The notes under the pieces are model-generated. The model saw only the letters and a program-made list of their open reading frames with translations, was not told where the DNA came from and searched no databases. The position numbers were made by a program, and so were the translations under genes. Below are positions 45,790 to 54,390 of a DNA stretch of 64,000 nucleotides, one piece after another. The stretch's first letter is position 1; each line of letters starts with the position of its first letter. The stretch is taken from positions 186,001-250,000 of the forward strand of contig JADJSK010000005.1 of the NCBI GenBank assembly GCA_016711705.1. Reading direction: 5' to 3'. The stretch is from Candidatus Brachybacter algidus (GTDB taxonomy: Bacteria > Bacteroidota > Bacteroidia > Chitinophagales > Saprospiraceae).

Positions 45790-46808
45790 TGTCCTAAAAA
45801 AAGTAGACAAATAATATATTACTGTTATTGTTAATATTTTCTTTTTTGCTTCTTTTTTCTTTTGTTAATTTCACATTATTTTGTTAGTAACTTTATACTA
45901 AACTGCTTTATGTATTTGTACTGGAGTGCAAAGCCCTAACGACCAATGCTTCCTGTAATAATTATATATAAATATAGCTTGTTTTACTGCTTTGTAAGCT
46001 TCTTTATAATTTTTAAATGTACAATCCAATTCAAACTCTTGTTTTAGTATTCCATTGACCCGCTCTGCTACTGCGTTTTCATAGCAATGGTTTTCTTCTG
46101 TCATACTTATTCGCATTTTATGTTTCTTCAACTTCTTTATATAAGCTTTACAACAATATTGTATTCCCCTATCAGAATGGTGTATCATGCCATTCGGGTT
46201 TCGGCTTTGCTTTATAGTCATCCCTAACGCCCTCATTGACCCTTCTACACTTAGACTATAGGAAAGGTCCCATCCCGTGATCATTCTGGAATATAAATCA
46301 GTCTGTAAACTCAGGTACAAGAAACATTTTTCTGTCCTCAAATACGTCTCGCGTTTTCGTATGTATGAAAGCGATGATAAGAGTCTGTAGTCTTTGCATA
46401 ATTACGCTTTCTTTTGACTAGCAAATGTCGTTCTCTTAAGATGTCGAAGAATTTATCCCTTCCGATCTTTGGGCCTTCCATCTTCGCGATTTCATCCTTC
46501 AACTGTTCATACAGCTTCTTGCCACCTATGTGCTTCATCAGTCGTCCATCCATACCAGTTGCTATTTCTATTCGTACTATTTTATTAAGTAAATCATTAT
46601 TACCATACTTAATAACCCAGTTCTTAACAGTACCCCCTCCTTTAATCTTGTAGCGTCGCGATAACTGGGCTATACTTAATCCCTCATCTTCAAATTCCCT
46701 CACTACTTTTTGTTTAAAGCTAATACTGTACCGAATTGTAATTCCTTGTTCCTTTTTCATGTTTTGTCAGTTATTTTGTTTAAAAAACTGTCAACCTTGG
46801 TCAGGACA
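45790..46808 (-). mobile_element. IS3-family (IS150-like) element with internal deletion
   Basis: Ends: TGTCCTAAAAAAAGTAGACA at 45790 and, at the right end on the minus strand, TGTCCTGACCAAGGTTGACA; the two share the TGTCCT...GACA skeleton of IS150-like ends. About 1.02 kb versus 1.2-1.5 kb for intact relatives. Both orfA and orfB are shortened and no clear target duplication is seen. Confidence 0.78.
45898..46760 (-). pseudogene. IS3-family transposase remnant (orfA 46338-46760, orfB 45898-46341)
   Basis: orfA begins MKKEQGITIRYSISFKQKVV with an HTH (LSIAQLSRRYKIKGGGTVKN) and runs straight into the orfB region RDKFFDILRERHLLVKRKRN, so the leucine-zipper part is lost. At 46338-46341 the frame shifts and the segment between TYENA and TYLRTEKCF is deleted; intact relatives have WVSDITY there, which carries the first catalytic Asp. 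Second Asp (HHSDRGIQYC) and Glu (ENAVAERVNGILKQ) remain. Non-functional transposase. Confidence 0.83.
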
Positions 46809-46820
46809 AGACACTGATTA

Positions 46821-46855
46821 CTGACATCTGACATCTGACATCTGACATCTGACTT
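46821..46855 (+). repeat. CTGACAT heptamer tandem repeat (five units)
   Basis: Four exact CTGACAT units and one CTGACTT. Lies immediately right of the IS3 element and upstream of the Fic gene; not coding. Confidence 0.75.
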
Positions 46856-46865
46856 CTAAAATTTA

Positions 46866-46924
46866 AATATCGGATGATAAATTTTTTTAGCCTATCCGAT
46901 ATTAAATAAGAATGACTACCTTTG
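46866..46924 (+). promoter_or_regulatory. Promoter of the Fic gene with a 10-bp perfect inverted repeat
   Basis: AATATCGGAT (46866-46875) and ATCCGATATT (46894-46903) are perfect inverted repeats separated by 18 nt. TACCTTTG at 46917-46924 is a -7 element 13 nt before the ATG; the right half of the palindrome covers the -33 position, where no TTG is present. A regulator bound there would directly control the Fic gene. Confidence 0.6.
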
Positions 46925-46936
46925 TGAAAAAGAAAA

Positions 46937-47899
46937 ATGAGGTGGCAGGAATATCCATATAATTTTGAAGGTCTAGACAAGATGTTGGAGCGTATTTCAT
47001 CAAAGAAAATTGCTCTTGACAGACTGCGCCCTTTGCCATCTATTGCCTTGAAGAGTATCAAGGAGAGTCTTACTCTCGAGTGGACCTATAATTCCAATAG
47101 TATAGAAGGGAATACGCTTACTTTGGTAGAAACCAAATTAATCATTGAAGAAGGAATAACCATAAAAGGGAAGTCACTACGAGAGCATTTTGAAGCGGTC
47201 AATCATCAGGTAGCAATTGAGATGATTGAATCCCTAGTGGATAAAAATCATTTACTTAATGTCCATGATATATTAATTGTGAATGGAGTGGTACTCCAGA
47301 ATATTGAGAAAGAATACGCCGGGCGCTACAGGACATCAGGGGTTAGGATTTCAGGGGCTAATTTTGTGCCTCCAAATGCTCTGAAGATTGATGATTTAAT
47401 GACAGAATTAATCAATTGGGTAAATGAGTATCCTATTGATATCGTTATTAAGGCTGCAATCTTTCACCATCGTTTTGTTTGGATACATCCATTTTTTGAT
47501 GGAAATGGCAGAACTGCGCGTCTTATTTTCAATTTGCTTTTGATGCAAGCCGGTTTCCCACCTGCTATCATCCTCAAGAATGACAGAAAGAAGTACTATG
47601 ACGCACTAAATAATTCAAATAATGGAGATTATTCCAAATTACTTTTGCTCGTACTTCAGGCACTAGAAAGGAGTCTGGATATATATCTGGCTTCACTTAC
47701 GAATACCTACGAAGATTACCTTCCTGTTTCACAAATAGTCGAGGATCCTCACATACCCTATGGTCACGAGTATGTGAGTTTACTCGCAAGGCAAGGAAAG
47801 ATTGATTCATTCAAGGAAGGAAGGAATTGGCTGACATCAAAGCAAGCTGTATTGGATTATATTCAAAATCGTGATAGAAATCGAACTTTCAACTCTTAA
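46937..47899 (+). CDS. Fic family protein (class II-type, with inhibitory motif and C-terminal HTH)
   Basis: 320 residues. Catalytic Fic motif HPFFDGNGRTAR at 184-195. An inhibitory motif SNSIEG at 53-58 ((S/T)xxxE(G/N)) lies upstream, the class II layout, so activity is self-restrained. Fic enzymes transfer AMP (or other nucleotide moieties) to target proteins. The last ~60 residues (YVSLLARQGKIDSFKEGRNW and LTSKQAVLDYI) look like a winged helix, suggesting autoregulation through the palindrome just upstream. Start ATG 46937 sits 12 nt after the -7 element. Confidence 0.92.
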   Translation: MRWQEYPYNFEGLDKMLERISSKKIALDRLRPLPSIALKSIKESLTLEWTYNSNSIEGNTLTLVETKLIIEEGITIKGKSLREHFEAVNHQVAIEMIESLVDKNHLLNVHDILIVNGVVLQNIEKEYAGRYRTSGVRISGANFVPPNALKIDDLMTELINWVNEYPIDIVIKAAIFHHRFVWIHPFFDGNGRTARLIFNLLLMQAGFPPAIILKNDRKKYYDALNNSNNGDYSKLLLLVLQALERSLDIYLASLTNTYEDYLPVSQIVEDPHIPYGHEYVSLLARQGKIDSFKEGRNWLTSKQAVLDYIQNRDRNRTFNS

Positions 47900-47934
47900 C
47901 TTACTAACCTTCTCACTTTCTAACCTCCTCCCCC

Positions 47935-48612
47935 ATGCCTAAAACTGATAGTTCGCGTCTTGAAAGACTAACAGCCATTATTACACAATTACAAACAAAA
48001 AGATTGATCACCTCGACGATGCTTTCAGAAAAGTTTGGCGTAAGTGTAAGGACCATATATAGAGATATCCGTGCCCTGGAAAAGTCAGGAATACCAATAA
48101 TAACGCAAGAAGGACGAGGTTATTCAATCATAGAAGGATATCGTCTGCCACCTATTATGTTTACTGAAAAGGAAGCCAATGCATTGATCACAGCAGAACA
48201 ATTACTTTCGCTGAACAAGGATAAATCATTTGTCTATGATCTTAAAGAAGCAATTAATAAAATCAGGGCAGTATTAAGGCATGATTCTAAGGATAAAGCA
48301 GAATTATTGTCTTCCAGGGTGTTCGTATGGGAAAGAAATGACCAAATTAACATCAGTAATATCCTTTCTTCGATCCAAATAGCATTAACAAATTTTAACC
48401 CTGTTAAATTAAAATATATTTCTGACAATGAATCTGTGACACAAAGAGATGTCGAGCCATTCGCATTGGTTACAAGTTCCAAAATGGGTTGGTACCTAAT
48501 TGCATGGTGTAGACTGCGTAATGATTTCAGGACTTTTCGCCTTGATAGAATGCAACAAATTGACATTTTGACCGGCCATTTTGAACCGCACAAAATAACT
48601 ATGCAGGAATAA
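47935..48612 (+). CDS. WYL-domain transcriptional regulator with N-terminal HTH
   Basis: 225 residues. N-terminal DeoR/HTH_11-like winged helix (RLERLTAIITQLQTKRLITS then MLSEKFGVSVRTIYRDIRAL) followed by a WYL domain (PVKLKYISDNESVTQRDVEP, GWYLIAWCRLRNDFRTFRLD). Such regulators sense a ligand and control neighbouring genes. A short form without the C-terminal WCX extension. It precedes the DinB gene, in front of which a TGACA-N6-TGTCA palindrome lies, its probable target. Confidence 0.92.
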   Translation: MPKTDSSRLERLTAIITQLQTKRLITSTMLSEKFGVSVRTIYRDIRALEKSGIPIITQEGRGYSIIEGYRLPPIMFTEKEANALITAEQLLSLNKDKSFVYDLKEAINKIRAVLRHDSKDKAELLSSRVFVWERNDQINISNILSSIQIALTNFNPVKLKYISDNESVTQRDVEPFALVTSSKMGWYLIAWCRLRNDFRTFRLDRMQQIDILTGHFEPHKITMQE

Positions 48613-48644
48613 TATGAAAAATATCGAAACTTTTAAAACACCCC

Positions 48645-48679
48645 TGACATAGGGCTGTCACTTTGGGGCTATACATTTG
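48645..48679 (+). promoter_or_regulatory. DinB promoter with TGACA-N6-TGTCA palindrome
   Basis: TGACA (48645-48649), six bases, TGTCA (48656-48660) form a perfect inverted repeat; it is framed by CCCC and, further right, GGGG. TACATTTG at 48672-48679 is the -7 element. The palindrome replaces a -33 TTG, pointing to an activator, most simply the WYL regulator encoded directly upstream. Confidence 0.6.
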
Positions 48680-48706
48680 TATTATTAATAAAAAAAATAA
48701 TATAAA

Positions 48707-49209
48707 ATGTTACTAGAAACTAAACAATCAGCAAGCATTTCAACGGATTCAATTTTATCAAATTGGATGGGTCACAGAAATTTGACCAGAAAAATAATTT
48801 ATGCTTTTCCTGAAAAAGAACTTTTTACTTATTCAATAGGAGGAATGAGGACTTTTGCCCAAATGGTGGAGGAGATCATGATCATAGCTGAAGAAGGCAT
48901 GAATGGTATTCTAACCGGAGTCTGGAATCCTGTAGAAGGAAGTCAAGTAATGACAGAATTGATGGAGAAAAAAGTAAAACTGCTTTGCTGAAAAAATGGG
49001 ACGAAATAACAGACCACATTAATCACATTTGGCCACAATTGGAACCGGAACATTTTATGAAAGTTGACAAAGCATTTGGTGCTTATGAAAACACTAATTT
49101 AGGAACTATCCAATATGCATACGACAATGAGATTCATCATAGAGCTCAAGCATATGTTTACCTGCGTGCCCTCGGGATACAGCCTCCGTTTTTCTGGGAT
49201 AGGTATTGA
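48707..49209 (+). pseudogene. DinB-family metalloprotein-fold protein, one-base frameshift
   Basis: Two overlapping frames, 48707-48991 and 48985-49209. Adding one A to the A6 run at 48968-48973 restores E-K-K-S-K-T-A-L-L-K-K-W-D and gives 167 residues, the normal DinB length. DinB features: a four-helix bundle opening SILSNWMGHRNLTRKII, SIGGMRTFAQMVEEIM and the C-terminal EIHHRAQAYVYLRALGIQPP with the metal-binding His. DinB-like proteins are mostly thiol-dependent metal enzymes of varied or unknown reaction. Likely target of the adjacent WYL regulator; the break may be a sequencing error. Confidence 0.85.
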
Positions 49210-49249
49210 CGGTGTTTGGAGTTTGGAGTTTTGAGACACAATAGTAAAA

Positions 49250-49275
49250 GCCTTGTTGAATGACAGGGCTTTTTT
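49250..49275 (+). terminator. Terminator after DinB gene
   Basis: AAAGCCTTG and CAGGGCTTTT form an imperfect stem around TTGAATGA, with a T run after it; it lies 40 nt past the DinB stop. Confidence 0.6.
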
Positions 49276-49289
49276 CATATTTATTTTTT

Positions 49290-49382
49290 ACCACTAATAA
49301 CACTTGTGATGCTAGGCATCTACAAATTTATTCGTGAAAATTCGTGAAATTATCTGCGATGCTGCTTACGCGGTCGTGGCTA
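49290..49382 (+). repeat. Dispersed intergenic repeat, copy 2
   Basis: ACCACTAATAACACTTGTGA, then GGCATC, ATTTATTCGTGAAAATTCGT, GATGCTGCTTACGCGGTCGT, GGCTA. Same order of words as copy 1 at 10726-10805. Confidence 0.6.
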
Positions 49383-49550
49383 AAATAATTTTAATATATA
49401 TTTATTTTGCTGTGTATCAACAGTATAAATAATTTTGTCAATGAGATAAATATTAAAGTATAAGTAAACTCTACGAATTTGACAATTTCCATCAAAAGGA
49501 TAAGGTTTATACAGAAGTCATTCAAATCTAAATATTATACTTTTTGTTGA

Positions 49551-49591
49551 GGCTAATGCATCTAACACGAATTTATTCGTGAAAATTATTT
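49551..49591 (+). repeat. Dispersed intergenic repeat, copy 3 (partial)
   Basis: GCATCTAACACGAATTTATT followed by CGTGAAAATTATTT, matching the middle of copies 1 and 2 only. Confidence 0.55.
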
Positions 49592-49774
49592 AAACGTCCA
49601 TCAGTTTTACCTACATGGTCATGGTAAATTATAATACTCCATCAAAATTATACGAAATTTATCTATTTTTAATGCGCAGAAATTGCTACTTTTCAAGAGT
49701 TGAAAATCCAATAATTGCAAACCTTATTCATCATTTAACTTTAATTAGTTTTTAAACTTCTAAAATCAACAAAC

Positions 49775-49954
49775 ATGAAACCGAGTTTTTATTTATTATT
49801 GGGAATTTCAATTGGGTACACTGTATTAACTGTTATTATTAAGATATTTAATTTATCGACTTATGCGAATAAACTGTTATTATTCTCTTTAATACCTAGC
49901 ACTTTGCTACTAATATCTTTATTCTATAACCTGAATAAAAAAACTAATAATTAG
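49775..49954 (+). CDS. Small two-TM membrane protein
   Basis: 59 residues (MKPSFYLLLGISIGYTVLTV, then a short polar turn NLSTYANK and a second helix LLLFSLIPSTLLLISLFYNL, ending NKKTNN). Two hydrophobic segments about 4-26 and 34-54 with a positively charged tail are characteristic of a real small membrane protein. It stands alone between the DinB gene and the sugar cluster. Function unknown. Confidence 0.5.
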   Translation: MKPSFYLLLGISIGYTVLTVIIKIFNLSTYANKLLLFSLIPSTLLLISLFYNLNKKTNN

Positions 49955-50186
49955 CATTAATTATTGTAATTGATGACAAATAACAAAAGGAGAATAAAGG
50001 GCTTCCAAACCAATCGTTATTAATTAGAAATTGCTGTTTCTATTCCTAAATAATTTTGTAAATAGGTCAATAGTGAATTACAAAAATTGAAGAATAATAG
50101 CTCGTACTCATAATTAAATTCTACACCATTAATCGGTTTTTAAAATAAAAGTAATTTGATGTAGAATTTTCAGAAATACTTAATTA

Positions 50187-51074
50187 TCAGTTCAGTTTTT
50201 TCATAAAATCTGCATCTGCTTTGACAGCTTCTAAAGGACTTCCAAATGGATATGCCTCCTGCTCTACAATATAATGCTCCATACCATATTCGTGCGCCGT
50301 TTTAAGAACTTTTGGCCAATCGATTACACCACGGCCCAGATCTACTGAGTTTTTACCATTATCCTCACCCGGTTGTTTACTATAGTCTTTTATATGGCAT
50401 AATTTAAATCTGCCTTTATACTTTTTCAGCCATGTTTCAATGTCTTGCCCTGCAGCGTGCACCCAATACATATCCATTTCAAAATCTACAAGTGTAGGAT
50501 CAGTCATTTCCACCATAATGTCCTGCGGAAAAAGTCCATCTACCTTTTTGAATGAATAATCATGATTATGATATGCAAATCGGATTCCATTCTTTTTACA
50601 AATAGCACCTTTCTCATTAAATTTCTCTGCAAATACCTTGAAATCATCTATGGATTTCTGAGGACCTAGCCATGGAGCAATTAAATATTTCAAACCGGCT
50701 TCCGCAGCTTCTCCTGCCTTCCTGTCAAAATCTTTATTAATGTCACAATGAGAGGAAACCATCTTCATTCCAAGTGAGTCTAAATATTGCTTCAACTCAT
50801 TGTTCTTCATTCCCCACCATAGACCCATGCCACCTTCGTAACCTTCGATCTCCTTATAGCCATAGGAGGCTACAGTCTTCAGCACAGCCTTTGGGTCTTT
50901 CGGAAGATCATCTCTCAAAGTATAGAGTTGAAGTCCAAAATTTTCAATTCCGGGTATATTTAGCCCACTTAAGCTCCCATCTGATTTTGCAAAAATAGAA
51001 CAAGAAGGCAGCATGGCCATCCCAGCACCTATCAACACCATGTCTTTTACAAAACCTCTTCTATCTTTTGACAT
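50187..51074 (-). CDS. Sugar phosphate isomerase/epimerase-like TIM barrel, Tat-exported
   Basis: 295 residues. N-terminal Tat signal DRRGFVKDMVLIGAGMAM ending near LPSCS (twin Arg, possible lipid Cys). The rest is an AP_endonuc_2-type TIM barrel: FGLQLYTLRDDLPKDPKAVL, KEIEGYEGG, VSSHCDI, AYHNHDYSF (metal-binding His), DFEMDMYWVHAAGQDI, LCHIKDYS, YIVEQEAYPF with the usual His/Asp/Glu metal ligands. It is the last gene of the minus-strand sugar cluster and probably isomerises a keto sugar or keto-glycoside in the periplasm. Confidence 0.88.
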   Translation of the reverse strand: MSKDRRGFVKDMVLIGAGMAMLPSCSIFAKSDGSLSGLNIPGIENFGLQLYTLRDDLPKDPKAVLKTVASYGYKEIEGYEGGMGLWWGMKNNELKQYLDSLGMKMVSSHCDINKDFDRKAGEAAEAGLKYLIAPWLGPQKSIDDFKVFAEKFNEKGAICKKNGIRFAYHNHDYSFKKVDGLFPQDIMVEMTDPTLVDFEMDMYWVHAAGQDIETWLKKYKGRFKLCHIKDYSKQPGEDNGKNSVDLGRGVIDWPKVLKTAHEYGMEHYIVEQEAYPFGSPLEAVKADADFMKKLN

Positions 51075-51164
51075 TTTATTTTATTTAAAATTAATTGCAG
51101 ATTATTTTCCCTTGTTTATTCAAAGTCTATCTTCCAGAATCTAATGTCTAGCGTCTATCGCCTA

Positions 51165-51785
51165 TTACGAACAAAACGCCTTCTCCCCTTTCACATACTT
51201 ATAAGCACCATCAAACTTTCCCGGAATAGGCAAATATCGCAGCGCCTTTGTCATTCCTTCTTCTGATGAGAAAAATGCCAACAAAGTCAGCTGCTTCATC
51301 ATCGTATAATAATGTTTTGGAGAACTCACAAAATTGAATTCTTTATCTTCCTTTTTTAATGCTTCTCTGCGCGGATCGTCCTTTTTATTCTGAGCTTCAT
51401 TGTATGTTTTAGCTTCTTCTTCCAAAGCTAGTAATAGCTCAGTTCTTTGTTCCGGGGTACAAGACATAAAATCCTTCGAAAATTTCTTTTGACTTTCTTT
51501 ATCCATCTGAGCTATTCCTTGCATAAATGCAGCTTGGCTCTCCGGTGTGTAGCAATCCGTCACCACAGTCTTCATTACTTCTGCTACATTGGCATCTTTA
51601 GCTCCCGGGGTATCAGATTTTGGTAAAATAGTTTCACCAATTTCATTTAACAAAGTCAAATTTTTTGCTGAAAAAGTGAGGTCTGTTGAAACTTCGCTTT
51701 TACATCCACTCAATATCAGATCACCACCTATCATAGCTGCTCCGGTAAATGTTGCTATTATTTTTAATAATTCTCTTCTTTCCAT
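51165..51785 (-). CDS. Gluconate 2-dehydrogenase subunit 3 family protein
   Basis: 206 residues. Tat-like signal ERRELLKIIATFTGAAMIGG ending at SGC. The body matches the small subunit (subunit III) that accompanies membrane FAD-dependent sugar dehydrogenases: LTLLNEIGETILPKSDTPGA, DANVAEVMKTVVTDCYTPES, MKQLTLLAFFSSEEGMTKAL, YLPIPGKFDGAYKY. It helps export and mature the GMC subunit encoded 10 nt upstream. Both form one complex. Confidence 0.93.
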   Translation of the reverse strand: MERRELLKIIATFTGAAMIGGDLILSGCKSEVSTDLTFSAKNLTLLNEIGETILPKSDTPGAKDANVAEVMKTVVTDCYTPESQAAFMQGIAQMDKESQKKFSKDFMSCTPEQRTELLLALEEEAKTYNEAQNKKDDPRREALKKEDKEFNFVSSPKHYYTMMKQLTLLAFFSSEEGMTKALRYLPIPGKFDGAYKYVKGEKAFCS

Positions 51786-51794
51786 GATCTAAGG

Positions 51795-53474
51795 TTATAA
51801 GTTCATTTTTTTAAGTTCTTTGACAGCAAAATCCGCTGCTCTAGCTGTCATGGCCATATAGGTTAATGAAGGATTCACACAAGATGAGGATGTCATGCAA
51901 GCTCCATCTGTGATGAAAACATTTGGTGCTTCCCAGACCTGATTGTTGCCATTTAGCACAGAAGTCTTGGGATCTCGACCCATGCGCGCTGTACCCATTT
52001 CGTGAATACCCTGTCCGACGGCATACCCAGAATCATATGAATACACATCCTTCACACCACTTGCTTCGAGCATTTCTTTTGCATCCTCTAGCATGTCTTT
52101 TCGCATCTTCAGTTCGTTTTCCTTAATTTCCACATTCATACTCAACACCGGCATTCCCCACTTATCTTTCATGTTTTTATCAAGTTTGATGGTATTGGAA
52201 TGATCAGGCAACATTTCTCCAAATGCAGTCATACCCATGCTCCATTGACCCGGTTCACAAAGGGCTTCTTTGTATTTGACACCTAACATTTCTGCGACTT
52301 CTACACCGCGGCCACGTCCAGCTCCGCCTTGATAACCGAAGCCTCTGAGGTAGTCGCGTTTATCATCATATATATTGCGATATCTAGGAATATAAATTCC
52401 TGAAGGTCTTCTTCCATATTCATAAAATTCTTCGTAGCCGTCCACGACGCCACCTGCACCAAGTCTAAAATGATGATCCATGACATTATGCCCCAGTTCA
52501 CCACTACTACTTCCAAGTCCTTCCGGCCATACATCAGTCGCTGAATTCATCAGAATCCAGGTAGAATTGAAAGACGAAGCGCAAACGAAAATTATTTTTG
52601 CATTGTATTCATATGTTTTGTTATCAATAGCATCGATTACTTCCACACCCGTAGCTCGTTTTTTATCCTTGTCATAGATAAGACGCTTTACTATCTTATT
52701 TACTTCCAAAGTGAGGTTATTCGTGGCTCTGGCAGCGGGTAATGTTGCAGACTGTGTACTGAAATATGCGCCATACGGACATCCAAGCCAGCATTTATTC
52801 CTGTATTGACAATTGACCCGATTTTGCTCAGGTTTTGGCAAAGTAATATTGGCACTGCGACCTATGAACATGTGACGATTGCCCTTGTAGTGATCTTTTA
52901 ACTTGGCTGCCAAATCCTTTTCCACGATATTCATGTCGATAGCAGGAAGAAATTCACTATCCGGAAGGACGTCAAGGCCTTGCTTAGAACCCTGAATACC
53001 TGCGAATCTTTCTACGTAACTATACCAAGGAGCCAGATCATCATATCTAATTGGCCAATCCACAGCAACACCCTCTTTGGCATTTGCCTCAAAGTCCCAT
53101 TTATTCCAACGGTAACTCTGACGCCCCCATAGAAGAGATCTACCCCCCAATTGATAACCTCTGTACCAATCGAATCTTTTTTCTTCCACATAAGGATTTT
53201 CCTTTTCATTCGCCCACATTCCCAGAACGGATTCACTTAAAGGATAATCCCGCTTTAATACAGGATAGTCTTTGATCATTTCCTGAGTTCGTTGACCTCT
53301 ATGAGAATATTCCCATGGATCTTTCGAAGCGTTGACGTAATCTTTGATATGTTCATGCATTCTTCCACGTTCGATCATCAGCACTTTAAGTCCTTTCTCT
53401 GTCAGTTCTTTCGCAGCCCAGCCGCCTGAAATTCCTGAGCCAATGACGATGGCATCATATGTATTGTTAGCCAT
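51795..53474 (-). CDS. GMC family FAD-dependent sugar oxidoreductase (large subunit)
   Basis: 559 residues. FAD-binding dinucleotide fold at the N-terminus: YDAIVIGSGISGGWAAKELT, then MIERG. Cysteine-rich run NKCWLGCPYGAYFSTQSATL and the C-terminal GMC signature with MGTARMGRDPKTSV, FITDGACMTSSSCVNPSLTY. It belongs to the glucose/fructose/gluconate dehydrogenase-type group that oxidises sugars with transfer of electrons to the chain; in Bacteroidota often 3-keto-glycoside formation. No own signal: exported by hitchhiking on subunit III (51165). Confidence 0.93.
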   Translation of the reverse strand: MANNTYDAIVIGSGISGGWAAKELTEKGLKVLMIERGRMHEHIKDYVNASKDPWEYSHRGQRTQEMIKDYPVLKRDYPLSESVLGMWANEKENPYVEEKRFDWYRGYQLGGRSLLWGRQSYRWNKWDFEANAKEGVAVDWPIRYDDLAPWYSYVERFAGIQGSKQGLDVLPDSEFLPAIDMNIVEKDLAAKLKDHYKGNRHMFIGRSANITLPKPEQNRVNCQYRNKCWLGCPYGAYFSTQSATLPAARATNNLTLEVNKIVKRLIYDKDKKRATGVEVIDAIDNKTYEYNAKIIFVCASSFNSTWILMNSATDVWPEGLGSSSGELGHNVMDHHFRLGAGGVVDGYEEFYEYGRRPSGIYIPRYRNIYDDKRDYLRGFGYQGGAGRGRGVEVAEMLGVKYKEALCEPGQWSMGMTAFGEMLPDHSNTIKLDKNMKDKWGMPVLSMNVEIKENELKMRKDMLEDAKEMLEASGVKDVYSYDSGYAVGQGIHEMGTARMGRDPKTSVLNGNNQVWEAPNVFITDGACMTSSSCVNPSLTYMAMTARAADFAVKELKKMNL

Positions 53475-53498
53475 AAATATTATTAGTTTTTAAATTTT

Positions 53499-54389
53499 TC
53501 AAACATCACAAATTTCAATTCCTTTCTGAAGGGCAGTCAACTTAGTAGCATTGTCTCCACCTTTCGCAATAAATTCCTGGGCGACAAAACCTGTAAAACC
53601 AGTCTCATGAATTGCTTTCATAATTGCAGGATAATATAGTTCCTGAGTTTCATCTATATCGTTACGACCCGGAACACCGGCTGTGTGATAATGACCAAAA
53701 TATTGATGGTTATCCTTTATGGTCCTGATCACATCCCCTTCATTTATCTGCATGTGATAGATGTCATAAAGTAATTTAAAATTAGGAGAATCAATTCTTT
53801 TGCACAATTCGACACCCCATGCACTTTTGTCTGCCATATAATCATTGTGATCGATCTTACTATTGAATAATTCCATCTGGATGATGACATTATTCTTTTC
53901 TGCCAGGCTCATGATTTCTTTAAGACCTTTGACACAATTATTCATGCCGGTTTCATCGTCCATGCCATTTCGATTGCCACTGAAACAGATAAGATTTTTA
54001 TATTTAGCTGCTCCAACTAATGGAATAGACCGCTTAAAATCTTCAATCAACCAGGAATGGTTTTCCGTGTGATTCCACCCTTCTGTTAAACTAATTTTTC
54101 CATCTGTGTAACACATGGAACATTCAATGCCATACTTTTGGAGCATTGACCAGTCCTGTGGTTTAATAAGGTCGATAGCCTTGACATTCATTGAGTTGAT
54201 CCATTGACACATTTCTTCTAATGTTACAAATGAAACACACCATTGACAAACAGAATGGTTGATATTTCCTTTTAACTGATAAGCTTCATTTTCTGACTTT
54301 GCAAATGCATTTAAGGAAGGGGCGGCAGCGAATGCCAATCCTCCCGCAGCCATTTTTTTCAACATCGACCTTCTGCTATTTTCTTCCAT
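53499..54389 (-). CDS. Hydroxypyruvate isomerase-family TIM barrel, Tat-exported
   Basis: 296 residues. Classical Tat signal SRRSMLKKMAAGGLAFAAAP. The body follows the Hyi pattern: INHSVCQWCVSFVTLEEMCQ, VKAIDLIKPQDW, NLICFSGNRNGM, VIIQMELFNSKIDHNDYM (metal-binding Glu), YDIYHMQINEGDVIRT, GHYHTAGVPGRNDIDETQEL, GFVAQEFIAKG. Located next to the permease and GMC genes, it is likely a keto-sugar isomerase in the same pathway, not hydroxypyruvate isomerase proper. Confidence 0.88.
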   Translation of the reverse strand: MEENSRRSMLKKMAAGGLAFAAAPSLNAFAKSENEAYQLKGNINHSVCQWCVSFVTLEEMCQWINSMNVKAIDLIKPQDWSMLQKYGIECSMCYTDGKISLTEGWNHTENHSWLIEDFKRSIPLVGAAKYKNLICFSGNRNGMDDETGMNNCVKGLKEIMSLAEKNNVIIQMELFNSKIDHNDYMADKSAWGVELCKRIDSPNFKLLYDIYHMQINEGDVIRTIKDNHQYFGHYHTAGVPGRNDIDETQELYYPAIMKAIHETGFTGFVAQEFIAKGGDNATKLTALQKGIEICDV

Positions 54390-54390
54390 A

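Larger units (their letters stand above)
49210..49774. other. Intergenic region with two copies of the dispersed repeat
   Basis: About 565 bp. Repeat copies lie at 49290-49382 and 49551-49591 (listed). The rest is AT-rich and shows no gene. A GCCTTGTTGAATGACAGGGC hairpin followed by TTTTTT at 49250-49275 is a probable terminator for the DinB gene. Confidence 0.5.

Noticed and set aside
46821..46855. CTGACAT array as CRISPR or binding-site cluster
   Set aside because: Simple 7-bp tandem repeats without spacers; the same words occur at the left of the IS.
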